From: Ruminococcaceae bacterium UBA5905 | GTDB lineage: Bacteria > Bacillota > Clostridia > Oscillospirales > Acutalibacteraceae | DNA: 23,397 nucleotides | Assembly: GCA_002431285.1 (NCBI GenBank) | Contig: DJEF01000007.1 | Coordinates: forward strand, 63,301-86,697 | Reading direction: 5' to 3' | Part shown: positions 16,330 to 22,909 of the stretch, piece after piece | Layout: each line of letters begins with the position of its first letter | How positions within the stretch are numbered: the first letter of the stretch is position 1 | Notes under the pieces: model-generated | The model's input: only the letters and a program-made list of their open reading frames with translations | Told to the model about the DNA's origin: nothing | Databases searched by the model: none | Position numbers and translations under genes: made by a program

Positions 16330-16344
16330 ATTTTTTTGCTCCTT

Positions 16345-16851
16345 TCAGTGGATACGGCGTAAGACCTTGACGATCTCGCCGATATACATCCGGTGATAGT
16401 CGTTATTATAGTGTCCCTCGATGGTGGGGTCCAAGAATCCGGCGGGGTCGATATCCTGCCGATACATCTTCCGGCAGATGAGCACCAGCCGTGCCTCGTC
16501 CGGATAGGGCGCGGCGGCGTCGGTGCGGGGGGTCAGTCCGGCGGCGGCAAACTTGTCGCCCTCCCGGCCGCTCATTTTCCCGCACAGCTGGAGCGCCCGG
16601 CGGTTTTCATCTCCGAAAAAGGCCAGCGAAAAATGCTTTTCCCGCTCCATGAAGCCGTAGGTGTAGCGGGTGGGGCGTACATAGCAGGTGGCCACCGGCG
16701 CATTCCACAGCACGCCCAATCCACCCCAGCTGGCGGTCATGGTGTTCAGGTCGCCGGGCTTGCCGGCGGTGACCAGCATCCATTGTTTTCCGATCAGGTC
16801 AAAGGGATTCTCCCGTATCTCGGAGGGGTCGATCTCCACAAATTTGTTCAT
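16345..16851 (-). CDS. Flavin reductase-like (FMN-binding split barrel) protein
   Basis: A 168-residue protein of the flavin reductase-like split-barrel family (DIM6/NTAB type), which binds FMN and often reduces flavins or acts as a small oxidoreductase. Visible family features are WMLVTAGKPGDLNTMTASWG in the first third, then ATCYVRPTRYTYGFMER and KHFSLAFFG, the usual core strands with the Tyr/Phe-rich turn. The C-terminus (GHYNNDYHRMYIGEIVKVL) is the last strand. The substrate is unknown. The start is ATG 16851, because GGGAGG lies 8 bases upstream; the in-frame GTG at 16860 touches that site. It is sandwiched between metG (18-base gap) and valS (15-base gap) and so is almost certainly co-transcribed with both, which says little about its job. 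Confidence 0.82.
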   Translation of the reverse strand: MNKFVEIDPSEIRENPFDLIGKQWMLVTAGKPGDLNTMTASWGGLGVLWNAPVATCYVRPTRYTYGFMEREKHFSLAFFGDENRRALQLCGKMSGREGDKFAAAGLTPRTDAAAPYPDEARLVLICRKMYRQDIDPAGFLDPTIEGHYNNDYHRMYIGEIVKVLRRIH

Positions 16852-16859
16852 GGTATGCA

Positions 16860-16865
16860 CCTCCC
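16860..16865 (-). promoter_or_regulatory. Ribosome binding site deciding the flavin reductase start
   Basis: On the minus strand GGGAGG is 8 bases before ATG 16851. Its last base is also the first base of an in-frame GTG (16860-16858), so that GTG cannot use it. Confidence 0.7.
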
Positions 16866-16869
16866 GTTG

Positions 16870-18813
16870 TCAGTGGATGGCGCTGCCGGGAGTCATGCCG
16901 TCCACAAACAGCACCTGTACGTCCTCGCTGCCATCGGGCTTTTCGCCGGAGGCGGCCAGGATCATGCCCTGGCTCTCTACGCCGCACAGCTTGGCGGGCT
17001 TCAGGTTGGCGACCAGCACTACCCGATGCCCGATCAGCTGCTCCGGGGTGTACCAGGGAGCGATACCGGAGCAGACCGTCCGGGGGGTATGGGTGCCGTC
17101 GTTGAGGGTGAGCTTCAGGAGCTTTTTCGCCTTTTTCACCGGCTCGCAGGCGGTGATCTCCGCCACCCGCAGGTCCACCTTCTGGAAATCCTCAATGCCG
17201 ATCTCCGGCAGAAAGGCGATGCCCGTCGTTTCCTCCGCCTGTGCGGCGGCTGCCTGCTCGGCGGCAATCTCCGCCAGCAGCTTTTCGCCGTCGATGCGGG
17301 CGAAGAGGGGGGAGGGGGTGCCGACGGTGTGCTGCTCGGCGGCGCCGTAGACGGCATCGCCCATGGCCGACAGGTCGGTTCCCAGCTGCTCGTGAATCGC
17401 TTTGGCAGTAGAGGGCATAAAGGGGGTCAGCAGGATGCCGATGACCCGGATGCACTCCAGCAGGTTATACAGCACCGTCTCCAGCCGCTGACGGTTGGCG
17501 TCGTCCTTTGCCAGCGCCCAGGGGGCGGTCTCGTCGATATACTTGTTGCAGCGTTTTGCCAGCGCCATGACGGTCTCGGCGGCGTCGGCGTTGTGCCAGG
17601 TGTCCATCTGCGTCTGATACTGCCGGACGGTTTCGCCGCACAGGGCGATCAGCTCCTGATCCAGCGGGTCGGTGACGACGGCGGGCTTTTGTACGGTGCC
17701 GCCGAAATACTTGTTGGTCATGGCGATACTGCGGTTCACCAAATTGCCCAGAGTGTTCGCCAGATCGGTGTTGTAGCGGTTGATGACATTCTCATAGGTG
17801 ATGGTGCCGTCCTGGGCAAAGGGAATCTCGGTGAGCAGATAATACCGCACCGCGTCTACGCCGAATTTCTTCGCCAGCTCGTCGGCATAGATCACATTGC
17901 CCTTGGATTTGCTCATCTTATCCTCGCCGGACAGCAGCCACGGATGTCCCAGCACCTGCTTGGGCAGCGGCTCACCCAGCGCCATGAGGATGATGGGCCA
18001 GTAGATGGTATGGAACCGGACGATGTCCTTGCCGATGACGTGCAGATCGGCGGGCCAATACTTCTTAAAGCGGTCGCTGCTGCCGTCGGGGTTGTAGCCG
18101 ATGCCGGTGATGTAGTTGGTCAGCGCGTCCAGCCAGACATAGACCACGTGCTTGTCGTCGAAATCCACCGGGATGCCCCACTTGAAGGAGGAACGGGATA
18201 CGCACAGGTCGTTGAGTCCGGGCTTGAGGAAGTTGTTGATCATCTCGTTGCGCCGGGAGGCGGGGGCAAAGAAGTCCGGGTTGTCCTCGTAGTATTGCAT
18301 CAGCCGGTCCTGATATTTGCCCAGCTTTAAGAAGTATGCCTCCTCTTTGGCATCTACACATTCCCGTCCGCAGTCGGGGCATTTGCCGTCCTTGAGCTGG
18401 CTGGGGGTGAAAAAGCTCTCGCAGGGGACGCAGTATTTGCCCTCATAGCTGCCCTTGTAAATGTCCCCCTGCTCATAGAGCTTGCGGAAGATCTTTTGTA
18501 CGGCCGCCACATGATCGGCGTCGGTGGTGCGGATGAACCGGTCATAGGTCACATCCATGCAGTCCCAGACCGCTTTGATCTGCGCGGAGATCCGGTCGAC
18601 GTATTCCTTGGGGCTGATGCCCTCCTGCTGGGCGTATTGCTCGATCTTCAGCCCGTGCTCGTCCGACCCGGTGAGAAAATATACGTCGAAGCCCTGCATC
18701 CGCTTGTAGCGGGCGATCATGTCCGCCAGAACGATGTCGTAGGTATTGCCGATGTGGGGCTTGCGGCTGGTGTAAGCAATGGCTGTGGTGAGATAAAACT
18801 TGGGTTTGTCCAT
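16870..18813 (-). CDS. metG: Methionyl-tRNA synthetase
   Basis: Class I synthetase charging both initiator and elongator tRNA-Met. It has 647 residues. Residues 19-23 are PHIGN (HIGH-type motif), followed by FLTGSDEHG. The zinc-type insert has CVPCESFF ... CPDCGREC. KMSKS is at 299-303 (KMSKSKGNV), then the anticodon-binding helical domain. A C-terminal tRNA-binding OB domain (EMAP/Trbp111 type) runs from about 540 and includes VDLRVAEI and NLKPAKLCGVESQGMILAA, supporting the dimeric form. The frame stays open about 100 codons upstream. The start is fixed at ATG 18813 by TGAGGAGG nine bases before it and by the promoter at 18860-18887. It is the first gene of the metG-flavin reductase-valS operon. 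Confidence 0.97.
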   Translation of the reverse strand: MDKPKFYLTTAIAYTSRKPHIGNTYDIVLADMIARYKRMQGFDVYFLTGSDEHGLKIEQYAQQEGISPKEYVDRISAQIKAVWDCMDVTYDRFIRTTDADHVAAVQKIFRKLYEQGDIYKGSYEGKYCVPCESFFTPSQLKDGKCPDCGRECVDAKEEAYFLKLGKYQDRLMQYYEDNPDFFAPASRRNEMINNFLKPGLNDLCVSRSSFKWGIPVDFDDKHVVYVWLDALTNYITGIGYNPDGSSDRFKKYWPADLHVIGKDIVRFHTIYWPIILMALGEPLPKQVLGHPWLLSGEDKMSKSKGNVIYADELAKKFGVDAVRYYLLTEIPFAQDGTITYENVINRYNTDLANTLGNLVNRSIAMTNKYFGGTVQKPAVVTDPLDQELIALCGETVRQYQTQMDTWHNADAAETVMALAKRCNKYIDETAPWALAKDDANRQRLETVLYNLLECIRVIGILLTPFMPSTAKAIHEQLGTDLSAMGDAVYGAAEQHTVGTPSPLFARIDGEKLLAEIAAEQAAAAQAEETTGIAFLPEIGIEDFQKVDLRVAEITACEPVKKAKKLLKLTLNDGTHTPRTVCSGIAPWYTPEQLIGHRVVLVANLKPAKLCGVESQGMILAASGEKPDGSEDVQVLFVDGMTPGSAIH

Positions 18814-18822
18814 GAATTGGAG

Positions 18823-18830
18823 CCTCCTCA
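18823..18830 (-). promoter_or_regulatory. metG ribosome binding site
   Basis: On the minus strand TGAGGAGG lies 9 bases before ATG 18813. This fixes the start against a much longer upstream open frame that would cross the promoter. Confidence 0.85.
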
Positions 18831-18834
18831 TTTT

Positions 18835-18852
18835 GATGACATACGATGACAT
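18835..18852. repeat. Two direct repeats in the metG leader
   Basis: GATGACAT at 18835-18842 and again at 18845-18852, with a 10-base period. They lie just downstream of the metG -10 box, over or next to the expected transcription start. This could be an operator with two half-sites on one helix face, or chance. Confidence 0.4.
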
Positions 18853-18859
18853 ATCCCCT

Positions 18860-18887
18860 ATTCTACCATATATGAAAAAAATTACAA
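18860..18887 (-). promoter_or_regulatory. Promoter of the metG-valS operon
   Basis: On the minus strand the -35 TTGTAA (18887-18882), a 16-base spacer and the -10 TAGAAT (18865-18860), preceded by TGG (extended -10). It gives a leader of roughly 40 bases to the metG ATG. No T-box or S-box signature is seen in that leader. Confidence 0.75.
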
Positions 18888-18901
18888 CATTTTTTACGGA
18901 T

Positions 18902-18952
18902 TTTTCTGCATTTTCTGTTTCATGCCCACGCGAAGCGTGAAAATGCAGAAAA
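18902..18952. repeat. 14-bp inverted repeat in the divergent metG / ACT spacer
   Basis: TTTTCTGCATTTTC (18902-18915) and GAAAATGCAGAAAA (18939-18952) are perfect complements. The 23-base centre contains CACGCGAAGCGTG (18927-18939), a small hairpin with the very stable GCGAAGC motif. It lies between the two divergent promoters, 14 bases from the metG -35 box and 26 from the other, so it is probably not in either main transcript. The role is unknown. Confidence 0.7.
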
Positions 18953-18978
18953 CTTTTTGGAAAAGTGGCGGAAAGCGG

Positions 18979-19007
18979 TTGCATTTCCCGCTTTTTTATG
19001 GTAACAT
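18979..19007 (+). promoter_or_regulatory. Promoter of the ACT-UPF0210 pair
   Basis: The -35 TTGCAT (18979-18984), a 17-base spacer and the -10 TAACAT (19002-19007) with TG one base upstream (extended -10). It starts a leader of about 30 bases to the ATG at 19042. Confidence 0.65.
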
Positions 19008-19041
19008 CGTGAAATAAAACTGTGTAGGAGGGTTCCGAACG

Positions 19042-19311
19042 ATGCGAGCCGTAATTACCGTGGTTGGGCGGGATGCCGTGGGCATTCTGGCGAAGGTGGC
19101 CGGCCGGTGCAGCGAGCACAAGGTCAATGTGATCGAGGTCACCCAGTCCATTTTACAGGACCTGTTTGCGATGATCATGCTGGTGGATATACAGCACAGC
19201 GATATTCCGTTCACCCAGATTGTGGATGAGATGACCGCGCTGGGAAAAGAGAACGGGCTGGTCATCCACTGTATGCATGAGGACATTTTCAACGCTATGC
19301 ACACGATTTGA
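19042..19311 (+). CDS. ACT domain-containing protein, UPF0237 family
   Basis: An 89-residue protein consisting of a single ACT domain, the fold that usually binds amino acids and regulates metabolic enzymes. It opens with the ACT pattern AVITVVGRDAVGILAKVAG, then NVIEVTQSILQDLFAMIMLV, matching the UPF0237 group related to the N-terminal part of glycine cleavage regulator GcvR. The ligand is unknown. The ATG at 19042 has AGGAGGG at 19026-19032. It has its own promoter and is followed after 12 bases by the UPF0210 gene, whose ribosome site overlaps the TGA of this gene. That coupling, seen widely in Firmicutes, suggests the ACT protein acts with or on the UPF0210 protein. Confidence 0.9.
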   Translation: MRAVITVVGRDAVGILAKVAGRCSEHKVNVIEVTQSILQDLFAMIMLVDIQHSDIPFTQIVDEMTALGKENGLVIHCMHEDIFNAMHTI

Positions 19312-19314
19312 GGG
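19310..19314 (+). promoter_or_regulatory. Ribosome binding site for the UPF0210 gene
   Basis: GAGGG overlaps the stop of the ACT gene. An in-frame ATG at 19315 abuts it, while the ATG at 19324 is 9 bases away and is preferred. Confidence 0.65.
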
Positions 19315-19323
19315 ATGCCGTTT

Positions 19324-20685
19324 ATGATCAATACCAAGGATATTTTAGAGACGATCACCATGATCCAGGACGAAAACCTGGATGTGCGCACCATCACCAT
19401 GGGCATTTCGCTGCTGGATTGCTGCGACAGTTCCGTGGATCGGATGTGCGATCGGGTGTACGATAAGATCACCCGCAGCGCCAAGGATCTGGTGCGTACC
19501 GGGGAGAGCATCGAAAAGGAAATGGGCATCCCCATTGTCAATAAGCGTATTTCCATCACTCCGGCGGCGCTGGTGCTGGCGGGGTGCGATCGGCGGGACG
19601 CCGTCAAGCTGGCGCATACGCTGGAGCGGGCGGCGACCGCCTGCGGCGTTAATTTTCTGGGCGGCTTTTCGGCGCTGGTGCAGAAGGGCTTTTCCGCCGG
19701 AGACCGGGAGCTGATCGAGGCGATCCCCCAGGCGCTGGCGGAAACGGAGCATATCTGCGCCTCGGTGAACGTGGGTTCTACCAAAGCGGGCATCAACATG
19801 GACGCGGTGGCGCTAATGGGGCGTATCGTGCGGCAGGCGGCGGAGTGTACCGCCGACCGGGGCTGCATCGGTCCCGCCAAGCTGGTGGTGCTGTGCAACG
19901 CCCCGGAGGATAACCCCTTTATGGCGGGGGCGTTCCATGGCGTGGGTGAGCCGGATCGGGTCATCAACGTGGGGGTGTCCGGCCCCGGCGTGGTACGGGC
20001 GGCGCTGGCAAAGGCGGGCAAGGATAAGGATTTGAGCCAGATCGCCGATATCATTAAAAAAACGGCGTTCAAGATCACCCGCATGGGGCAGCTGGTGGCG
20101 CAGGAGGCGTCCGCCCGGCTGGGGGTGCCTTTCGGCATCGTGGATCTGTCGCTGGCGCCCACCCCGGCGGTGGGAGATTCGGTGGCGCACATTCTGGAGG
20201 AGATCGGCCTGTCCCAGTGCGGCGGTCACGGTACCACCGCAGCGCTGGCGATGCTCAACGACGCGGTGAAAAAGGGCGGCGTGATGGCGTCCTCTCATGT
20301 GGGCGGTCTGTCCGGCGCGTTTATTCCGGTGACGGAGGACGCGGGGATGATCGACGCCGCCCGCAGCGGCTGCCTGACCATCGAAAAGCTGGAGGCCATG
20401 ACCTCCGTCTGCTCGGTGGGGCTGGATATGATCAATATCCCCGGAGATACGCCGGCGGAGGTGATCTCCGCCATCATCGCGGACGAAGCCGCCATCGGCA
20501 TGGTGAACGGCAAAACCACCGCCGTGCGGGTGATCCCCGCCATCGGCAAGCAGGTGGGTGAAGAGCTGAATTTCGGCGGCCTGCTGGGCGAGGGCCCGGT
20601 GATGCCGCTGAATACGGCGTCGCCGGAAGTGTTCATCCATCGGGGCGGGCGGATCCCGGCGCCCATGCACAGCCTGAAGAACTGA
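19324..20685 (+). CDS. UPF0210 / DUF711 (PFL-like) family protein
   Basis: A 453-residue cytoplasmic protein of the UPF0210 (DUF711) family, whose fold is related to pyruvate formate-lyase-like barrels but which has no established reaction that I know. Family markers are [20 protein letters not shown] at the N-terminus, then [14 protein letters not shown]. Internal segments include [45 protein letters not shown] and [20 protein letters not shown], rich in Gly and His as expected for a ligand-binding barrel. The C-terminus ([17 protein letters not shown]) is complete. The start at ATG 19324 is set by the GAGGG spacing and by family length. It is translationally coupled to the upstream ACT gene and closed by the terminator at 20699. 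Confidence 0.9.
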   Translation: MINTKDILETITMIQDENLDVRTITMGISLLDCCDSSVDRMCDRVYDKITRSAKDLVRTGESIEKEMGIPIVNKRISITPAALVLAGCDRRDAVKLAHTLERAATACGVNFLGGFSALVQKGFSAGDRELIEAIPQALAETEHICASVNVGSTKAGINMDAVALMGRIVRQAAECTADRGCIGPAKLVVLCNAPEDNPFMAGAFHGVGEPDRVINVGVSGPGVVRAALAKAGKDKDLSQIADIIKKTAFKITRMGQLVAQEASARLGVPFGIVDLSLAPTPAVGDSVAHILEEIGLSQCGGHGTTAALAMLNDAVKKGGVMASSHVGGLSGAFIPVTEDAGMIDAARSGCLTIEKLEAMTSVCSVGLDMINIPGDTPAEVISAIIADEAAIGMVNGKTTAVRVIPAIGKQVGEELNFGGLLGEGPVMPLNTASPEVFIHRGGRIPAPMHSLKN

Positions 20686-20698
20686 ACGGATCTGAAAG

Positions 20699-20741
20699 TC
20701 CCGCGGAGTACGCTGCATTGCGTGCGCCGCGGGATTTTTTT
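20699..20741 (+). terminator. Intrinsic terminator after the UPF0210 gene
   Basis: TCCCGCGG (20699-20706) pairs with CCGCGGGA (20727-20734). After one A-G mismatch the stem continues GTACGC / GCGTGC around a six-base loop, then seven T's (20735-20741). It starts 13 bases after the stop codon. Confidence 0.93.
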
Positions 20742-20745
20742 CGTT

Positions 20746-20758
20746 GCCGTCCGACGGC
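20746..20758. repeat. Short palindrome downstream of the terminator
   Basis: GCCGTC (20746-20751) and GACGGC (20753-20758) flank a single C. It follows the terminator T-run by 5 bases and precedes the opp promoter by 60. Function unclear; possibly a second small RNA hairpin or a protein site. Confidence 0.3.
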
Positions 20759-20818
20759 GCGCGGGCCGCTGCGGAGGTGTCTAATGAGAAGAAAATATGG
20801 GTAATTCGTGAATAAAGT

Positions 20819-20847
20819 TTGACATACGCGACATTTTGTGATATAAT
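20819..20847 (+). promoter_or_regulatory. Perfect-consensus promoter of the opp operon
   Basis: TTGACA (20819-20824), a 17-base spacer and TATAAT (20842-20847), with TGA directly before the -10 (extended -10). This is the exact housekeeping sigma consensus in both boxes and spacing. The leader to oppB is about 65 bases. Confidence 0.93.
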
Positions 20848-20852
20848 CCCTT

Positions 20853-20865
20853 AACAACTGTTGTT
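20853..20865. promoter_or_regulatory. Palindrome over the opp transcription start (candidate operator)
   Basis: AACAAC (20853-20858) and GTTGTT (20860-20865) flank one T. The element begins 6 bases after the -10 box, so a bound protein would block the start site of the consensus promoter. No cognate regulator is in the window. Confidence 0.45.
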
Positions 20866-20903
20866 TCACCGGGGGCGTATAGCCGTGCGGATACAGGAAT
20901 TTC

Positions 20904-20909
20904 AAGGAG
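20904..20909 (+). promoter_or_regulatory. oppB ribosome binding site that decides the start
   Basis: AAGGAG is one base from an in-frame GTG (20911) and 10 bases from TTG (20920). Normal spacing favours the TTG. Confidence 0.6.
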
Positions 20910-20919
20910 TGTGACCGAT

Positions 20920-21837
20920 TTGACAAAGTATATCGTCAAGCGGCTGGCGACGGCTCTGCTGAGCATCTTTATCGTGGCTACGCTGACATTTTTTCTGATG
21001 AATCTGGTTCCCGGCGGCCCCTTCGTGGCGGAAAAGAATATCAGCCAGGCGGCGCAGGAGGCGCTGGCTCAGAAATACGGTCTGGACAAGCCGCTTTTGC
21101 AGCGTTATGCCACCTATATGACCGATTTGATGAAGGGGGACATGGGCGCCAGCCTGAAGCAGCGTGGCCGCGATGTGTCCGACATCATCTTCACAAAATT
21201 TCCGGTGTCGGCCCGTCTGGCGGGCATCGCCGTGCTGGTGGCGCTGTGCATCGGGATTCCGCTGGGATGCCTGTCCGCCTTTAACCGCGGGAAGACGGCG
21301 GATAATATCATTCTGGTGCTGGCAACCTGTGGTATCGCCATTCCCAGTTTTATCAGCAGCGTCATTCTCTTATACACATTCGGCAGTAAGCTGAAGATAC
21401 TGCCTACGGTGGGGCTGAACACCCTTTCTTCGTACATTATGCCGGTGACGGCACTGGCCATATACCCGTCGGCGTACATCACCCGTCTCATGCGTTCCAG
21501 TTTGCTGGACGTGATGGGACAGGATTATATCCGCACGGCGCGTGCGAAGGGGCTCTCGAACTTCAAGACGCTTTTCAAGCATGCTCTGCGCAACGCGATC
21601 CTGCCGGTCGTCACCTATGTGGGACCGATGCTGGCCAGCCTGATGACCGGTTCCTTCGTTGTGGAGAAGATTTTCACGGTTCCAGGGCTGGGGCGCGAGT
21701 TCGTTTCCGCGATCACCAACCGGGACTACACCATGATCATGGGCACGACCATTGTGCTGGCGACGCTGGTGATCCTCGCGAACGTGATCGTGGATATCCT
21801 CTATAAGGTGATCGACCCTCGCATCAAATTGAAGTAA
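20920..21837 (+). CDS. oppB: Oligopeptide/dipeptide ABC transporter permease, OppB/DppB type
   Basis: First of the two membrane permeases of a peptide-type ABC importer. It has 305 residues from TTG 20920 (308 from GTG 20911), typical length. The N-terminus is KYIVKRLATALLSIF, leading into the first membrane helix and then NLVPGGPF, the family's post-helix motif. More membrane segments follow, and the cytoplasmic EAA-type loop that docks the ATPase is YIRTARAKGLSNFKTLFKHA. The C-terminus ends VIDPRIKLK as in OppB/DppB proteins. Substrate class (oligopeptide, dipeptide or nickel) cannot be told from the permease alone. oppC starts 18 bases downstream. No binding protein precedes it, unlike many opp operons; it may lie beyond the window. 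Confidence 0.93.
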   Translation: MTKYIVKRLATALLSIFIVATLTFFLMNLVPGGPFVAEKNISQAAQEALAQKYGLDKPLLQRYATYMTDLMKGDMGASLKQRGRDVSDIIFTKFPVSARLAGIAVLVALCIGIPLGCLSAFNRGKTADNIILVLATCGIAIPSFISSVILLYTFGSKLKILPTVGLNTLSSYIMPVTALAIYPSAYITRLMRSSLLDVMGQDYIRTARAKGLSNFKTLFKHALRNAILPVVTYVGPMLASLMTGSFVVEKIFTVPGLGREFVSAITNRDYTMIMGTTIVLATLVILANVIVDILYKVIDPRIKLK

Positions 21838-21855
21838 AGGAGCGAAACGGACGTA

Positions 21856-22896
21856 ATGAAACATAAGCCTTTCAGTCTGCAACTGAATCCGGACGATTTC
21901 GCTCCGGCTACCATAGACGAGAAGCAGGAACTGGTGATCATGCGGGACAGCGTGAGTTTCTGGAAGGACGGCTTTCGCCGTCTCTTTAAGAACCGCATTG
22001 CCGTGTTCAGCATGGTGGTCATTCTGTTGATCGTATTGTTTGCGTATTTTCTGCCGTCGGTGTGGCCGTATCGCTATGAGCAGCAGATTCGGGGCAGCGA
22101 AAATCTGGCTCCCTTTGAGTATAGCGCTGCCGAGCTGGCGCAGAAGAATGCGGGGGAAAAGGTGTTCCCGCACATCTGCGGCACCGATAAACTGGGACGC
22201 GATTTTGCGGTGCGCTTGATGATGGGCACCCGGATCAGCCTGACGGTCGGTCTGATCTGCGCGGCGCTGGTGCTGATCGTGGGCGCCACCTTCGGCGCTG
22301 TGGCGGCCTATGTGGGCGGCTGGGTCGATAACATCATGATGCGGATCACCGATATTCTGTATACCATTCCGGATATTCTGCTGATTATCATTCTGTCCAT
22401 GGTGCTGAAGGAACGCTTGGAGTCTCTCTCCGAGGTTCCCGGGTTCCACTGGATGCAGGTGGTCGGCCCGAATCTGGTCGCTATTTTCCTGGTATTTATT
22501 CTGCTGTATTGGGTGGGCATGGCGCGGATCACCCGTTCTCAGGTGCTGGTGCTGAAAGAGGCGGAGTATGTGACGGCCGCCCGCGCGCTGGGCGCCAAAG
22601 GCTCCCGCATTGTGCGTAAGCATCTGCTGACCAACTGCATCGGCACGCTGATCGTGACCACCACCCTGCAGATTCCCTCGGCCATCTTCACGGAGAGCTA
22701 TCTGAGCTTCCTGGGGCTGGGTGTGGCGGCTCCCATGCCGTCCCTCGGCTCGCTGGCGACGGATGCGGTGAAGGGTATGAATACCTATCCCCACCTGTTG
22801 CTGCTGCCAGCGATCCTGATCAGCATCACGATTCTGGTCTTTAACCTGTTCGGCGACGGTCTGCGGGATGCGTTTGACCCGAAGCTGAAGAACTAA
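21856..22896 (+). CDS. oppC: Oligopeptide/dipeptide ABC transporter permease, OppC/DppC type
   Basis: Second membrane permease of the importer. It has 346 residues, at the long end for the family because of a soluble N-terminal part (about 40 residues before the first helix) and an expanded loop after that helix (about 75-110) before HICGTDKLGRDFAVRLMMGT, the classic OppC motif. The EAA loop is EYVTAARALGAKGSRIVRKH. FTESYLSFLGLG and FNLFGDGLRDAFDPKLKN close the family pattern. AAAGGAG (21836-21842) overlaps the oppB stop and is 13 bases from ATG 21856, a little long. OppB and OppC form the heterodimeric channel energised by OppD and OppF; oppD follows 13 bases later. Confidence 0.93.
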   Translation: MKHKPFSLQLNPDDFAPATIDEKQELVIMRDSVSFWKDGFRRLFKNRIAVFSMVVILLIVLFAYFLPSVWPYRYEQQIRGSENLAPFEYSAAELAQKNAGEKVFPHICGTDKLGRDFAVRLMMGTRISLTVGLICAALVLIVGATFGAVAAYVGGWVDNIMMRITDILYTIPDILLIIILSMVLKERLESLSEVPGFHWMQVVGPNLVAIFLVFILLYWVGMARITRSQVLVLKEAEYVTAARALGAKGSRIVRKHLLTNCIGTLIVTTTLQIPSAIFTESYLSFLGLGVAAPMPSLGSLATDAVKGMNTYPHLLLLPAILISITILVFNLFGDGLRDAFDPKLKN

Positions 22897-22909
22897 AGGG
22901 GGAAACGAC

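Noticed and set aside
14455..18330. Two plus-strand open frames of 635 and 645 codons opposite valS and metG
   Set aside because: Both are shadows of complete synthetase genes with intact catalytic motifs. The proteins are Gly/His/Val-rich without recognisable domains.
18814..18900. Possible T-box or SAM riboswitch upstream of metG
   Set aside because: The predicted leader is only about 40 bases and lacks the conserved T-box sequence or S-box helices.
18996..20192. 398-codon minus-strand frame opposite the ACT and UPF0210 genes
   Set aside because: Ser/Thr/Pro-rich antisense translation of identified genes. It also covers the plus-strand promoter.
20784..20804. Six-codon ORF (MRRKYG) with a good GGAGG at 20773-20777
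   Set aside because: It lies between a strong terminator and the opp promoter, so it should hardly be transcribed. The combination is likely chance.
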